Part shown: in pieces, positions 10,879-22,602 of the stretch | Layout: each line of letters begins with the position of its first letter | Numbering within the stretch: the first letter of the stretch is position 1 | From: Siphonodentalium dalli | Taxonomy: Eukaryota; Mollusca; Scaphopoda; Gadilida; Siphonodentaliidae | Length of the DNA: 64,000 nt | Direction: 5' to 3' | Assembly: GCA_032622095.1 (NCBI GenBank) | Contig: CP136069.1 | Coordinates: 170,680,394-170,744,393, forward strand | Made by a program: the position numbers and the translations under genes | Notes under the pieces: generated by a model | The model's database searches: none | Told to the model about the DNA's origin: nothing | Seen by the model: only the letters and a program-made list of their open reading frames with translations

Positions 10879-11879
10879 GACTTGCTGGGAGTATTGACAA
10901 CATATTTGTCTGTAGAAAACAGATTAAAATTTTGTTAAATAAAATATGTTGTTTACCCCAGAGATAGGAAACTTGAAATTTAGAGACGGCTAATTTGGGC
11001 GTAAAGTTTTAGTTTTCTTCAGAAAATTATCAAAATTGATATTATTTAGTCAAAAGTCACATATTAGTGATGGTTATTAAATTGTTTCTCGGCTTTACAT
11101 TGACCTTTTTCGCAGTATTTTGCCAAAAAATAGTATCTATAGTGCTTATAATTTCCAACAAAAGGACACGCGCCACGTTGCCGTTGTGTGTGTTCGTAAA
11201 GCACGCAAACCCGCACCCCAAACACGAGGTCGCGTTCCTTTCTCGATGCGATCGGTGGCATTTTAATAATATTTTATAATGATATGAATTGCCGATATAG
11301 ACTGAAGGTTGTTTGTCCGAGGTAATGCACTTGGACCACCACGGTTAATACTGTCCTGAGCTCAATCATCGTCATCTAGACCGGCGCGTTTTCATGAGTG
11401 TAATACTTGCTGCAACGAAATATCAGGGCACATTTGTACCTGATATTTCTTGCAGATATATACTTGCATTTCATATGAACATGTTTGTCTGTCGGGCTAT
11501 TGGCGACCCAACGTATGGACCATTGGAGATGACAATTTGTACACATGAATCAATTTACCATGGGAGTGTCTATGGGTAGGTGCATTTGTTATCAGCTGCA
11601 TCACAGGGGCAATACTAATTAATTTAACAAAATCATTAATTATATATCCAAAATGGTTGTAATCTAGTCTTTGAAAATCGATTAACAGGGGTTAATTGAT
11701 ACGAAGAGTGTCACGGGATAGTTGCCGTTGATCCCACACGACTTGAAGGGGGTGATTAATCATATACCCAAAATGGTTGGACCCTGGTTGCTGGACATTG
11801 CTATGCATGGGTGAATTTACCCGTTGACCCTAAAGGCGAACTAAAACATATATTATCATATGTGAACAATAAAGAGCGT
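10879..11879. other. No recognisable feature
   Basis: Mostly AT-rich. Two small frames overlap on opposite strands at 11064-11279 and show no motif. A reverse-oriented copy of the recurrent ataaagagcgttcc module is at about 11868. Confidence 0.4.
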
Positions 11880-11884
11880 TCCTT

Positions 11885-12165
11885 ATCAGCGAAGCTGTAC
11901 GAGGGCGACACGGGTGTCATGGTTGCGAGTCTTGTTATTGTGGGCATAATATTGTAATTCTGGCTGAATCTGGCAAGTTAGTGGTCAATATCGGCAATTA
12001 TGTTCGGCCGTGACCACTGTGTGTGTGTGTGTGAGTATGACAGCCACCCACTGAACTGGCCACTAAAGTCACTCCTGGACTCCACGTGGGCTGTCCGAGC
12101 TGGTCCTGGCGGTGTTTAGCCACACCGGCCCTTATTGTACAATCGAGGTAGCAACTTTATATCAC
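11885..12165 (+). repeat. Interspersed repeat (TTCTGGC/CCGTGACCAC family), copy 1
   Basis: Shares a series of phrases with 54578-54780, 54781-55016 and 59242-59400: ggcgacacggg, cataatattgtaattctgg, gttcggccgtgaccac, a (GT)n or CGTG run, tggccactaaa, ggctgtccgagctg, gtttagccacac. The unit is about 215-280 bp, with a short (GT)n at about 12018-12031. No coding sequence or terminal repeats are seen. Confidence 0.7.
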
Positions 12166-13529
12166 CGCGTGGCTGTGGTCTGCTCAACACTTCCATCGTT
12201 GACGAATTAAGAGAATCATTAGTGATCTAGAATGTCTATAATTAAAACATGAGAAGCCAAGACCAGATATCAGCGGCTTACCCTCCATAAAGTCGTATTA
12301 TTACCAGTGTAATTGGCAACATTGGTTCCGATAGCAAGCATCCAAACTATACTGTAGCCCGAAGCGTGGAATTACCTCCGGAAGCTTTAGTCTGACTTCC
12401 CATGATCAGTGTTATCTCCGGCAATTATACAAATACTTCATAAAATCACCGATCATACATGAATACGAGAATACGAGAAGCAGAAAATTACCGACACATT
12501 TGTCACATTTTACAGAAAGGTTCATTCACTCCCGAATTGCTTGTGACGGTTTACTCCAGGAAGAGCAAAATATATGTCACATTTGATTGGGGATATACTC
12601 GTACATGTATGTTGTTGTGAGATTGTGCGTGGTATTTGTTACCGAAGCATCCCATTTGAGAGTCAATTTGGGGGTGATATTAACGGGTATTGGACGCACG
12701 AGTTTGCTTTGTCATGTAGATGTACACTATTCCTAGTCTACCTGTGTTGTAAATATTGACACAGTAAGGTCATCCAAAGTTACGTAATAGTTAGGCAGGC
12801 AGATTATTTTGCATACACGTAGCGAGGGCTGTTTTTTTTAATTTCGATCAGGATGGTCTGCGGCTTAAATATCCTTACATGGCATGCACAATTAATATAT
12901 TTGACTTTTATTTTGAGTTTAGATATAACCCAAAACAATCAGTAAATGAACCTGAAAAAAAACAGAGATGGAAGATGAAGGCGTATCTCACTCAATACAT
13001 AGATAGAAGTGAGTGAACTGGTGAACGTTATTGAACGAGTTTGTTTTGACGTGATTATAAAACGAGAACCGTATGTTGGAGATTCACCTCGTGGCACGAC
13101 AAACGAGTGCAATATCGTTAGCATGTTCACACACCTGTCTTGTTTATGTTTTTTGTACACTCAGATGATTTCAGCTTATATACGGAAATTTAAGTCTACG
13201 GGTCGGTGGCCAATTATTTCCGAAAATGGCCAAAGAAAATATAATTTTGATAAAAACTTTCAATGCTATAGTCCGCAATCATCGCAGTTATCATCAGACA
13301 TCCATGAAATCCTTAATTCGTCAACAGGTAATCAGTAGTTGCTCGCATGTGTATGGACGAAAAAAAAAAGTAACACCTGCTTACTTATCAACTTATTAAC
13401 AATCAGCAACTACGACAGTGTCCTTCGTTGGTTTCACAACAAGACCATATAGACAAATCCGAGCTCAATTTTGTTTAACACTAGGGGGTTGCCCGTCAAA
13501 ATTGACGGGCGACAAACATGACCTGCAGG
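12166..13529. other. No recognised gene
   Basis: An open frame of 109 codons at 13009-13338 (+) lacks an ATG at its first codon, has no motif and sits in AT-rich sequence. I treat it as chance. A short palindrome GCCCGTCAAAATTGACGGGC is at about 13492-13511. Confidence 0.35.
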
Positions 13530-13930
13530 AAAGTCGTGTGAAGAATTAGTAAATTATTAGTGCCCCTTCAAGTAATTGAAATAATTACCAGTCACCTGAG
13601 GTAAACATATTCTGTTACATGACACTCTCCTGATAAGTTACAATCCATCTTTAATATAATAATCAACGCTGTATTGTTAATTATTCGTGCCCCTTTATGT
13701 CATTTGAAGTCAACGTCGTCTATCCCGTTTCATGTTACCTATATATGTGCAGCAAATGTTCCCACATATATTCTGAGCTTATATGATAAGCGCTCTTTAT
13801 TGACCGTGCAATATATTAGTCTCCCTTCAAGTATGCATATGATGTCAAAGGCGCCTGCCCCGTGATATTCCCCTGGCCATGTGGACATTGGTGTACCAAT
13901 TATCCTATATATCTTCTAAGCTTATAAGGA
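13530..13930. repeat. Degenerate ~125 bp tandem repeat, about three units
   Basis: Similar phrases return at about 13550 (attagtgccccttcaagta), 13680 (attcgtgcccctttatgtc) and 13812 (attagtctcccttcaagta). Each is followed by a similar AT-rich tail including attct.agcttat. Divergence is high. Confidence 0.5.
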
Positions 13931-15534
13931 ACCCTCTATTGCTCATGTATGACTCTTTGAGTAATCCATTGGAAGAAATGACGGGTAACATTCGCACGAA
14001 AATATCGTTACCGCTGATATCGATATAAAGAAAGCCGACAAACGGTGTGCGGAGTTTGTTCGGCATTTAGCTTTGGCACTGTCCCCGCTGAAACCACATA
14101 TTCGTCTTATATATCGTCTTGCACACATTATATCAGTAAAAACATCCCATTGATAACCTTTGGGAATCGCGTTATTATATCTAAGGTTGTCTTGTACCGA
14201 TTGGCCTGAACTTTAGCGTGTCCTATTCTAAGATATGCATCAGGACATGGTCAACATTTAGGCGCTATCGGACATAAGGATGATATGTTTTTAAACGCGC
14301 CAAAAAGCGTGATAGATAAACACAGACACATACACACACTCTGACTTTTATAGATAGATACGTTACCGGTTGGACCTATTTTGTTTTTGCTGTTTTAGTC
14401 CTTGCAAAGTGTTATCATGTCTGTCCAAATATACCAGTTATTTTGTGTGTTATATATATTTTTGTTCGGTTTGCTCAATGGTCCCATAATTTGGTTTTTC
14501 AATTTGTCCAAAGATGCTGTAAAATGACGAAATAAATTAAGAAAAGGCAAAACAATAAATTGTCATTTTATGGCCAGCGTCAACCCTGTAAATGAGGCTT
14601 TCAACAATAAGTGATGGATTACGTAAGAAACAAAGAATTAATTTTGGATAGTCTGAAATACATGAGAAGTAAACATCTGGGTGGCATACAATTTATTGAA
14701 ATTAATTATACAGCTTATTGCCACAAAATCGCTTATCCAAAAATGGACGTCTGGACACTGAGCACATACAATTTCAGATCGAAATATCTTATCTTAACAA
14801 TTATAGGGACATTAGCTACCAGCGATTAGCTGTCAAATTGTTTCGTGTACACGTGTATACTCATTATTTAGCCATCAAGACGTGGCTAGAGCGTCTCTGT
14901 TTAGTAGATATCCAACTATGAATTTCTGCATCTGCCAGGTACCAAACGAAAATTTCCTATCTACTGGAAATTCCAATTGCACACCTTTGATTGGACCTTT
15001 CTACATGTTCCTTGAATATCAGACTATACACTAGGTAGACAATTCCTACCTGACAACCACCATGATAGGACATTTTCCACATGTGGCCATTTAAGTTAAC
15101 AACAGAGACATAAAGTAGAAAAATACTCGACCTTTGGAAAAAGAAAAAGAAAATCAGACTATCAGAACAATTCCAGCTTATTTTAGATATGTTATTTCCA
15201 ATTAGTGTTTTGTCATGCAGCATGGATTTGGGAAGTCTTGGAACATTTTGGCAAATATGCAGAAGTCCTTAAAATTCTGACAAATGACAGCTAATACTTC
15301 ACAATTATTGTTAACCATATGACCATAATCACTCACCCACCATATTAGTGCAGATATATGGCCTTTGGCGTTATAATTATAGAGGCATGTAGCGAATGTT
15401 GCATTATTGATGATTTTGGGAGAAAGTCGGCACTCTTAGAATTAATAAGTTCTACCTCGCATTCCCAACGAATTTCCGTCTTGGAATACCCTCTGGGTTT
15501 ATGTGGCTTCGTGGAGGCGTATTTAATTAATATG
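13931..15534. other. No recognisable feature
   Basis: AT-rich sequence with several short frames on both strands, none with a recognisable motif or splice context. Confidence 0.4.
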
Positions 15535-15620
15535 AAGTGATGCGCTATCTGGGATTCGCAACGTCATCACGAATGTATCCCAGAGATAGATCAAGTTTAT
15601 AACAAATGAATTTTCAGCAG
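15535..15620 (+). repeat. Short interspersed repeat (GATTCGCAACGTCAT), copy 1
   Basis: Phrase order tgcgctatctgggattcgca, acgtcat, atcccagagatag matches 16106-16190 and 18047-18115. The copies are 500-2000 bp apart and in the same orientation. Confidence 0.55.
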
Positions 15621-16105
15621 TCCATGATACTGCTTTTTTGGGGATTATTACGTGGTGTCATAACTGCATGTTGGTTTTTGGATACATATCTGTAATTCGT
15701 AATAATAATAGTGGATGTTATCATACACTGTACACTATGTGGTGTTATGCAGGACATTTTGCGCAACGCACGTTAGAGACATGGGGGGGGGGTGAAGACA
15801 TAGACTAGTCTTAACAGTGGATCAAAATAGGTCGAAGGCTACGTTAAATAATTTATAGCGACTGTATATCACCGGAAGACTTAGCCCAATACATAGTATT
15901 CATTCAGATTGAAACAATAGAGAGCGCTTCTTTAGTATATTCCTGATATGGTAACAACAATGTGTTTCTTTTTGCGAACAATTTAAACCAGCCGCGACTG
16001 CTATGACTTTGCAAGTTTTGGTATAATAGCCTGTAGCGTGATATTCCATGTACATATCGACCTATCTGATATTTCCTTCCGAATTATAGCTTATTTAGTT
16101 GCTAT

Positions 16106-16190
16106 GCATTGATGAGCGACCTGGAATTCGCAACATTATTATGAAGGTCTACCAGGGATAGTTCAAGAATATAGTAAATGATATCTTCTT
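16106..16190 (+). repeat. Short interspersed repeat, copy 2
   Basis: gatgagcgacctggaattcg, caacattat, ccagggatagttcaag: diverged copy of 15535-15620. Confidence 0.5.
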
Positions 16191-17385
16191 AAAATTTAAG
16201 CAAATCACTCCGATATCGCATCCAAGGACATTGGAAGAAGACTGTCAAAAACTTCAAAACATTTACAGAAAACGGTTAAAACTTACCATATGTAGTGCAT
16301 ATGGCAATACTGGTGGCAGGTTTTAAAAATAGTTGACACATACTTACCAACCAAAATCTGAATATGTGCGCACATACAGACATAACATAAATGAATGTAT
16401 ATCTTGATCCAGGTGAACTCCATAAGAACTATTTTATTGAGAAAATAACAATTTGCATTAGGAACACGTATTTAATTCCAATGTCCAAAGTCATCGTGAT
16501 CATAAGAGCTGGGTTTGACTATAGTGGTCTTGTAGTGGTCTTGTTTATACGGTGGCTCAGGTTTACTCAACCACCATAGCATAGAGTTTATCATAGTCAG
16601 CCTGACCCAAGTCCAAATCATGATTAATCAAGAGAATATCCAGCGACTGCCAATTAACATGCTTCCAGAAACTGAATACAGTCAAGGCAAACACAGCCGT
16701 GTGACACGCTGTTCAACACTCAATTCAAACACACAACGTTAATGCCATGTTATGTGATGTAGTGTATACGTTGCTCAACAATCAGGATTTACTTTTATTT
16801 ATGGAAATTTCATAATTCATACAAAGTCAGATGTCAGTTGGGACGAAAATATGACATGTTTCATATTTTTGTCACAGGTTAAGTGGTATTTACTATATAT
16901 AACCCACGTCTGATTGGTTTAGCCAGTCCTGCGTAGTGTGTGTCGTGTTTTTGGTTTGTTTGGATAGTCTTTATGTGGACGTTTCCATTCCGATAATTCA
17001 TTGCTCATTGGTTGTTAATATATTGGGAAGCTTCATTTACATCCCATTTGAGTTTTGTATTTTCCAACAGATGCTTCAAACGTTGCAACTGGTTAGAAAA
17101 TCCCGGCATAATAAACCCTGTATTGTGTCTAACATTTAGGAGATTAGGAGAACATTTTAAAGTCTAAACGACACATTTAAAAAAAATAATTAAGTCAAAA
17201 CTCAAATTATCTGAACAATCTCAACCTATGTTTGTGAGTTTTGGTCTGAAAGTGGTTCAAGTATGAACTTATAGCAACTATTGAGTATTTTCACCAACGT
17301 TGGGGTAGATAATGACATTTTTTAAAGACGACTAGCTGCGTAGCAACAAGTTCGCTGGTCGTCCTTATACTGAGTTCGCTTTCGG
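16191..17385. other. No recognisable feature
   Basis: AT-rich; short frames at 16391-16579 and 16936-17139 (+) have no motif and no splice context. Confidence 0.35.
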
Positions 17386-17460
17386 ACATGGGCGCCGCCA
17401 TCTTGAATTAGGGGCGCCACCATCTTGAATTTGAGAGGCCGCCATATTGGAACGTAATTG
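17386..17460. promoter_or_regulatory. Cluster of three CCATCTTG/CCATATTG words (YY1-like)
   Basis: GCCGCCATCTTGAATT, GCCACCATCTTGAATT and GGCCGCCATATTGG occur within about 65 bp. The reverse complement of CCATCTTG with flanking GCC gives CAAGATGGCGGC, the established YY1 core. No transcription start or coding exon is visible nearby, so a regulatory role is only a possibility. Confidence 0.3.
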
Positions 17461-17654
17461 CAATTAAATTAAAACTACAAAATGTAACTTTTCATATAGC
17501 CAACATAACTAATAATTGCGTTACGGCATTACATGGTTTATTCTTTGAACAATATTCATTACTTAAATTAATTAAATGTCTAAAATGTTTGTCATATCAC
17601 AAAATAAACTTTTCTTTAGTTTAATATATTTGTAAAAGCATGCACGTTCACGTA

Positions 17655-17705
17655 AACTGTTAGGTGACGTCGCGGATATGTTGTATCCAAAGCGACGTCA
17701 TATTG
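17655..17705. promoter_or_regulatory. Inverted pair of CRE-like TGACGTC sites
   Basis: GGTGACGTCGCGG and AAGCGACGTCATATT form an inverted pair about 30 bp apart. TGACGTCA is the established bZIP (CREB/ATF) site. No gene is seen next to it, so this may be chance. Confidence 0.2.
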
Positions 17706-18046
17706 GCACGCACATTTCCCCGCGAAATTTCCCCAACTAAAATTTCATCCAAATTGAGAATGGGCATGGGTCAGTCGAACAATTGGGAGCCATGAAAGGG
17801 TGAAAGATGTGGGTGCAATAGGAAATTCAGAGGTAGACCCCACCCCTACCACCAGGAAGCAACTTTAATGTACGTAATTGGTTATAATAAATATTTATAG
17901 ATAGCGGTACCGGTAATTAAATCTTAATTGACGCTCATAATATTATATAAGTCAACACATATAGTTCTGAGTAGTGCAGGTCGTGACTACTTGGGCGTAC
18001 ATTTTTTACATGGATTCCAATACCATAATTTCTTGTTATTAGTATG

Positions 18047-18115
18047 CACCAGTGAGCGACCTGGGACTCGTAACGTCATAATTTTTACGTAGGTCCCACA
18101 GTGACAATTCCAGAA
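18047..18115 (+). repeat. Short interspersed repeat, copy 3
   Basis: gtgagcgacctgggactcgt, aacgtcat, gtaggtccc: diverged copy of 15535-15620. Confidence 0.5.
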
Positions 18116-18555
18116 TGAAAAGATCCACCATCCGACTTGGCATCAATCAATTTATAGTATTTTTAAAGTTAATTTTCGGCTCACCAAGAAAATGCAAATT
18201 ACTTGCAATTACCACCATTCGCATCACACAGGCATCTCGACAATCCACACAATCATAGGTATATGTAAAGCGCCGAAAACGATCACACCAGCTCATACAT
18301 AAGTGTATATATACTATTTGTTATCTGACGCTTCCAGTCGACAGAAAGAAACACGATCGCCTTCATTTGAGTTTTTGCCAGGCTGATAAATAATCAAAAC
18401 GTGTTATGACTTCCTCTTTTTGTCAGTTTCATATATGGTCATCAAAAACCTGTTAGTTGGTCAGAAATAATGTTTTCTTGTGTAGAAAACGTACATGGGA
18501 TGGTTTCTAGTAAGTATATTCGTACAGCAGCAATGTTAGCGTTACTACGATTCTG

Positions 18556-18873
18556 TGGAGGCTTGGTGGCTCTGTCGGTAAGGATTCTAATCCAACTCAA
18601 TCCAAGATCGACTCGCTCTCCAGCGTTGGCGATATGTGTTCGATTCCCTGTGGAGTAATTGCTGATTTTGTATCCAAATATCGCTATATGTGGGAGTTGC
18701 CAGTTACTCGCTGATGGTCGGCGGTTTCGCCGGGCACAATGGGTCTTCCAGCCAATTGAATTACTGCTAGATATACTTTTCCCTCCGCCAATAACGTTAA
18801 CACTGGCAACGTGATATTGGCTCATCATATAGCCCAGGCTGCTGAACCCGATGTTAAACCCAATAAATAAATA
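18556..18873 (+). mobile_element. tRNA-derived SINE, copy 2
   Basis: Diverged full-length copy of 8326-8640. It has an A-box-like TGGCTCTGTCGG (18567), a B-box-like GTTCGATTCCC, the body words gtcggcggtttcgccggg and tagcccaggctgctgaaccc, and an AATAAATAA tail. The 148-codon frame on the opposite strand (18442-18888) is an antisense shadow. The sequence right after the tail (agtagggtggtcccaaacg) also follows SINE copy 1, so the duplicated unit extends beyond the SINE. Confidence 0.85.
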
Positions 18874-19013
18874 GTAGGGTGGTCCCAAACGTACAATCTA
18901 TATAGTATCGTCATCCGATCAAAACCGTGACAGTTAGAATATTCCATTTTACTCTAAATTTCCTAAATAAAATAATACACTTTTTAATGCAATATTTGTT
19001 GTATGTTCGGAGC

Positions 19014-19475
19014 AACTGGCAGCGTCGTGATATAGCCCTGGCTGCTGAATGCGACATTAACCCTTTACCCAACAGAATGGCCATGTGCCAATGCATTCTC
19101 TTATATATGCGAGTCGACCATAGGTCGCCTCGCATATATAAGAGAATGCATTGGCTTAACACATTAAAAATTATAAAATTGTTAAAGAATGTAAGAAAAA
19201 ATGGTAAAAAAAGATTTTTTTTAGGCCAATGCATTCTCTTATATATGCGAGGCGACCTATGGTCGACTCGCATATGTAAGAGAATGCATTGGCACAGGGC
19301 ATAACTGTAACCATCACAATGTGGTCAATGAGCCGGTTCCAATGATATCCATATTTGTATGGTTCTATTGAGACAGACCGAAGATATTTTAGGCTGTTGA
19401 AGCTTTATTTGGCCGGTTTTGGCCGGTTTGTTGGGTAAAGGGTTAAACCACAATGCATACATGTAAATAATAAAT
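19014..19475 (+). mobile_element. SINE 3' fragment split by a TTAA insertion
   Basis: aactggcagcgtcgtgatat followed by agccctggctgctgaatgcg and acattaa is the 3' part of the SINE. It breaks at 19060 and resumes at 19443 with ttaaaccacaat, exactly where intact copies read gacgttaaaccacaat. The interrupting sequence is the element at 19061-19442. Confidence 0.85.
19061..19442 (+). mobile_element. piggyBac-like MITE with two hairpins, subfamily A copy 1
   Basis: A 382 bp element with terminal inverted repeats CCCTTTACCCAACA / TGTTGGGTAAAGGG, flanked by TTAA at 19057-19060 and 19443-19446. TTAA duplication and CC-starting ends are the established piggyBac signature. Inside are two 69-nt foldbacks (19087-19155 and 19225-19293), each with ~33 bp stems of GCCAATGCATTCTCTTATAT type and a tiny loop. 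The second hairpin is essentially the reverse complement of the first. There is no coding capacity; open frames across it are palindromic artefacts. A near-identical copy is at 29352-29743 and diverged relatives lie at 34607-34847, 39338-39591 and 49480-49600. Confidence 0.9.
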
Positions 19476-19984
19476 ACTACGATTCGGCCGACTGAAGACA
19501 AAATTTGGCAGATGTATGCACAAATAAATTATCAGGTGTATTGGCACCCATAATGCTATTTACTGCATCGCAAATTTTCATGAAATTTTCATGTATGACT
19601 ATCTGTATTACACTTTTGAGTGATAACCTTTGGCATTATATATGCATAATAATTTGTCTTTTGTTGTTTCTTAGAGCGACGGAATGTCACTTGTTATTGG
19701 ATGTTTAGTTTGTGGCATGTGTATTTCATATATATGTATCGTTAATATCCTATCGCACAACGTGCAGCCATCTACGATGAATTTCCTACAATGTTGGCAA
19801 TCAAATTTGTCAGGGTGTTATCTTTAACTTTTAACTTCAAATACTCTTTTCATCAGTGCTCCTATTGACAATAGTGAGCGAAGTCGGGTTGCGAACTTCC
19901 AATTATTTCGATTAAGGGTTTTCTAACAACTATTCAGATATGTTCATGTTCAATTGTCCTGACTTCAAGCTTGAATGACCAAAC
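19476..19984. other. No recognisable feature
   Basis: AT-rich stretch; a 67-codon frame at 19505-19708 (+) shows no motif. Confidence 0.35.
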
Positions 19985-20920
19985 AACTGTCGTTTATTCC
20001 ATAAACTTCGGCTGGCTTCAAATAATTGATCTTGGATGATCGAGAAAGTGATTTACTTTCTCGAATAATGGCTAACCCTCGGGGAATGTCTATGATCACG
20101 TGGTATCGCGTGACAGGTATACTGCGTTTAGCAGCCAATTTCCCATATGTCAGGTCAATCCCAGTGTGTCATAGAATAGCTCCAGGCATCACGCCATACT
20201 ACATATGCGTGATATCTCTGAAATAGCTTTGACGATAAACATTCAATTGATAGTTCTCTCTCCCACGAGTGTTTCTACATCTCTTTGATTGTTTTAAATG
20301 TTCGATGTGGCATGTTTGACCGTGCACATAGTTACAAAACAGCTACAACTAGCGATTGATATCGCGAACGACAACTCTGCTGTACTGTAAATGTAAACCC
20401 TGCATTGCAGATCAGTACAGAACAGGCCTCTTTTGAAAGCCTGAAAAACGAAAGGTCCTGCGCCCTGGTACAATGATCCATATGTCATGTTGGAAAAACC
20501 ACAAAACCTGTCGTTTATGCTTAGGATGGCTTCCACTAATTGATATTGGAGGATCTACAAAATGATTTCCTTCCCAGAATAATGGTTAGCCGTTGGGGGT
20601 ATGACCACGTGGTATCGCATGACAGGTACATTTCGTTTAACAATCATTTTCCCATATGTCAGGACAGGTTAATCCGAACGGCTTGGGCAAGACGCCAAAA
20701 TAAGTCGGTGGGATACAATGTACCTCTCCTAACGCTTGGAAGATGTCACACCGAATCGACATTTATCTCTTCCATGTGTGGTTCTCCCCCGATAAAAATC
20801 TATTTTATTGCTATAAGTGTTCAAATTAGCATTTTTGTGCGTGCACAGAATGTACACTTTTGCAGCTGCAGCAATTTGTATCACGAACGACAACTCTGTT
20901 ATACCTTCCAGTGATAGCGA
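19985..20920 (+). repeat. Two-copy ~520 bp tandem duplication
   Basis: Unit 1 (about 19985-20505) and unit 2 (about 20506-20920) share ctgtcgtttat, ggctggcttc versus ggatggcttc, atgatttac/atgatttcc, ccacgtggtatcgc, tttcccatatgtcagg, gtgcacag/gtgcacat and acgaacgacaactctg, in the same order. Both are substantially diverged. Confidence 0.7.
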
Positions 20921-21926
20921 GGTTTAGATATGTTTTTATTTATTTAATTCGCCTGTTAAGAAAACTCGTACGCTACTCAGAACAGTTGACTGTTGTGTTT
21001 AATATATTGTCTATACCAGGTTGTTACAACAGACGACAGTGACACATACGGCCAGACCTAACATGTTCTTAAAGCTACAATATCAACAGCCATTTATGTT
21101 AGAATAACGCCCAAGGATACAAAGTGACGCAAATTTGACGTCATGACGCAGTGAGGGTTGGATAGCACGTTCAGTCTTCTGGTAGTGGGGGCATGATTTA
21201 TATTTTGACGTGAAAAGTTCACGCAAATATAATAAAACTCATCCTTATACATTAAATACATGTACATGATATATACTGTGGCTGTCGCCGTTTATTTATC
21301 GGCGATTAAGACATCCCGAATCAAGAACTAAATATTTACGATTGTATTTAGTTCAGACTCTGATTGTCGAAATGGTACGACCTATCTGGCTGAAATGTTC
21401 AGCAATGCTACAGTCTTCCAATGAGTAAAGTGCCTGGGAACACGTATATACGTATTACACATAGTTACTTTGCGGCCATAAGAGCACATCTCACATTTAC
21501 ATAACCCAACAAAACTGCCTGCTAATGGATGAAGAAGATTGACATTTACATAGACAAGAACAATCTTGAGCCTTTTCTGAAGTTCCTCCAGGCAACATTT
21601 TTGGAAGCTAATCATCTATAACGTTCTTATGAACACTAATGAGGATTAAGCTTTAGATCCCAATTTTAGAAACACCATGATTGGATCGCGACCATAATTG
21701 GATCGCGGTACACTAATAGACTTTCAGCAGCATGTACGATCCATCATCATATGTCTACTCTATATACCAGATCAGTCGCGGAAGGAAAACTTCTATACAA
21801 TATGCGAAAAAGACACAATCACGTGCCTCAATCTGGCAGCAAGAACGTCCGAACCAAGAATCTACCATACTTATATACAGTCAGTTGGCCATTCGTTATA
21901 TGTAGAGTATTGGGGTCATTCGTTAA
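20921..21926. other. Mostly featureless; partial repeat near 21290
   Basis: About 21290-21400 (atcggcgattaagacatccc, gaatcaaga, ttagttcagac, aatggtacgacc) resembles the middle of the TTAA-flanked element at 21927-22272. Nothing else recognised. Confidence 0.4.
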
Positions 21927-22272
21927 AGTGATGTGAAACACTCCGGTAGGGTGATCAAATAGAAATAGATACTAATCTTGTTCAATGTAGTTATTTTTAA
22001 AACTATTATAACACACATCGTAATTCATATATATTAATTCAATGCAGTGACTCTCGATGACGAAATCGTTTTCGTTCGTTTATCGCCGATATATGCGTCC
22101 CGAATCGAGTAGTAATTGAGCGTAGTTCAGACGATGTTTTCCATGGAGTGGTACGGTCGATTTGTTTCGTATTTTCGGTGATGTTTGTAGAATGTTATAT
22201 TCCTCCAGTTTGCATATCGCCTAAATACTAACTTATCAGTTTCACGCACCCGAACATGTACATAATATGCCT
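21927..22272 (+). mobile_element. TTAA-flanked element, reference copy
   Basis: A 346 bp unit beginning AGTGATGTGAAACACTCC and ending near ATAATATGCCT, with TTAA at 21923-21926 and 22273-22276. It matches the reverse complement of 3699-4019 along most of its length and also about 32955-33330. Non-coding. Ends lack a clear inverted repeat, so piggyBac relationship rests on the TTAA flanks alone. Confidence 0.65.
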
Positions 22273-22383
22273 TTAATGGCGCAGTTGCCGCCCACAACGA
22301 TAGACCATAATAACATCATCATAATCTTTCAAAGATGATTTTATGCCTAAACGATCATGTAATACCAAGTGGTCGAATATGGT

Positions 22384-22402
22384 GAGCCCCCCCCCCCCCC
22401 CC
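22384..22402. repeat. Poly-C tract
   Basis: An uninterrupted run of about 18 C. Similar G or C tracts of 10-18 bases recur at about 7727, 9093, 30810, 42490, 42712, 43150, 44658, 46429, 48209 and 58597. Confidence 0.9.
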
Positions 22403-22565
22403 GCCACTGCATAGTTTTGCATGTATTATACAGTTTAGAAAATAAAAATATAACATCAAGTAAACAGAGACAATCATATTTTAAAGCCAAAGAGGGGATG
22501 TCAGTATAGCATGTTTAATTTCATTTTTTTTATGGAGAGATTTCCCTTTATGAAAAGTTATAGAG

Positions 22566-22602
22566 TTGAGAGAGAGAGAAGTGAGAGGAGAGAGAAAGTG
22601 TA
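22566..22602. repeat. GA-rich simple repeat
   Basis: Purine run of gagagagagagaagtgagag type on the plus strand. Confidence 0.8.

Noticed and set aside
13009-13338. 109-codon plus-strand frame
   Set aside because: Does not start with ATG, shows no recognisable motif, and overlaps an opposite-strand frame.
18442-18888. 148-codon minus-strand open frame
   Set aside because: Lies antisense across the SINE at 18556-18873. The corresponding antisense frame is not preserved in SINE copy 1.
18911-19304. Overlapping 120- and 125-codon frames on both strands
   Set aside because: Mirror images created by the two palindromic hairpins of the piggyBac-like element.
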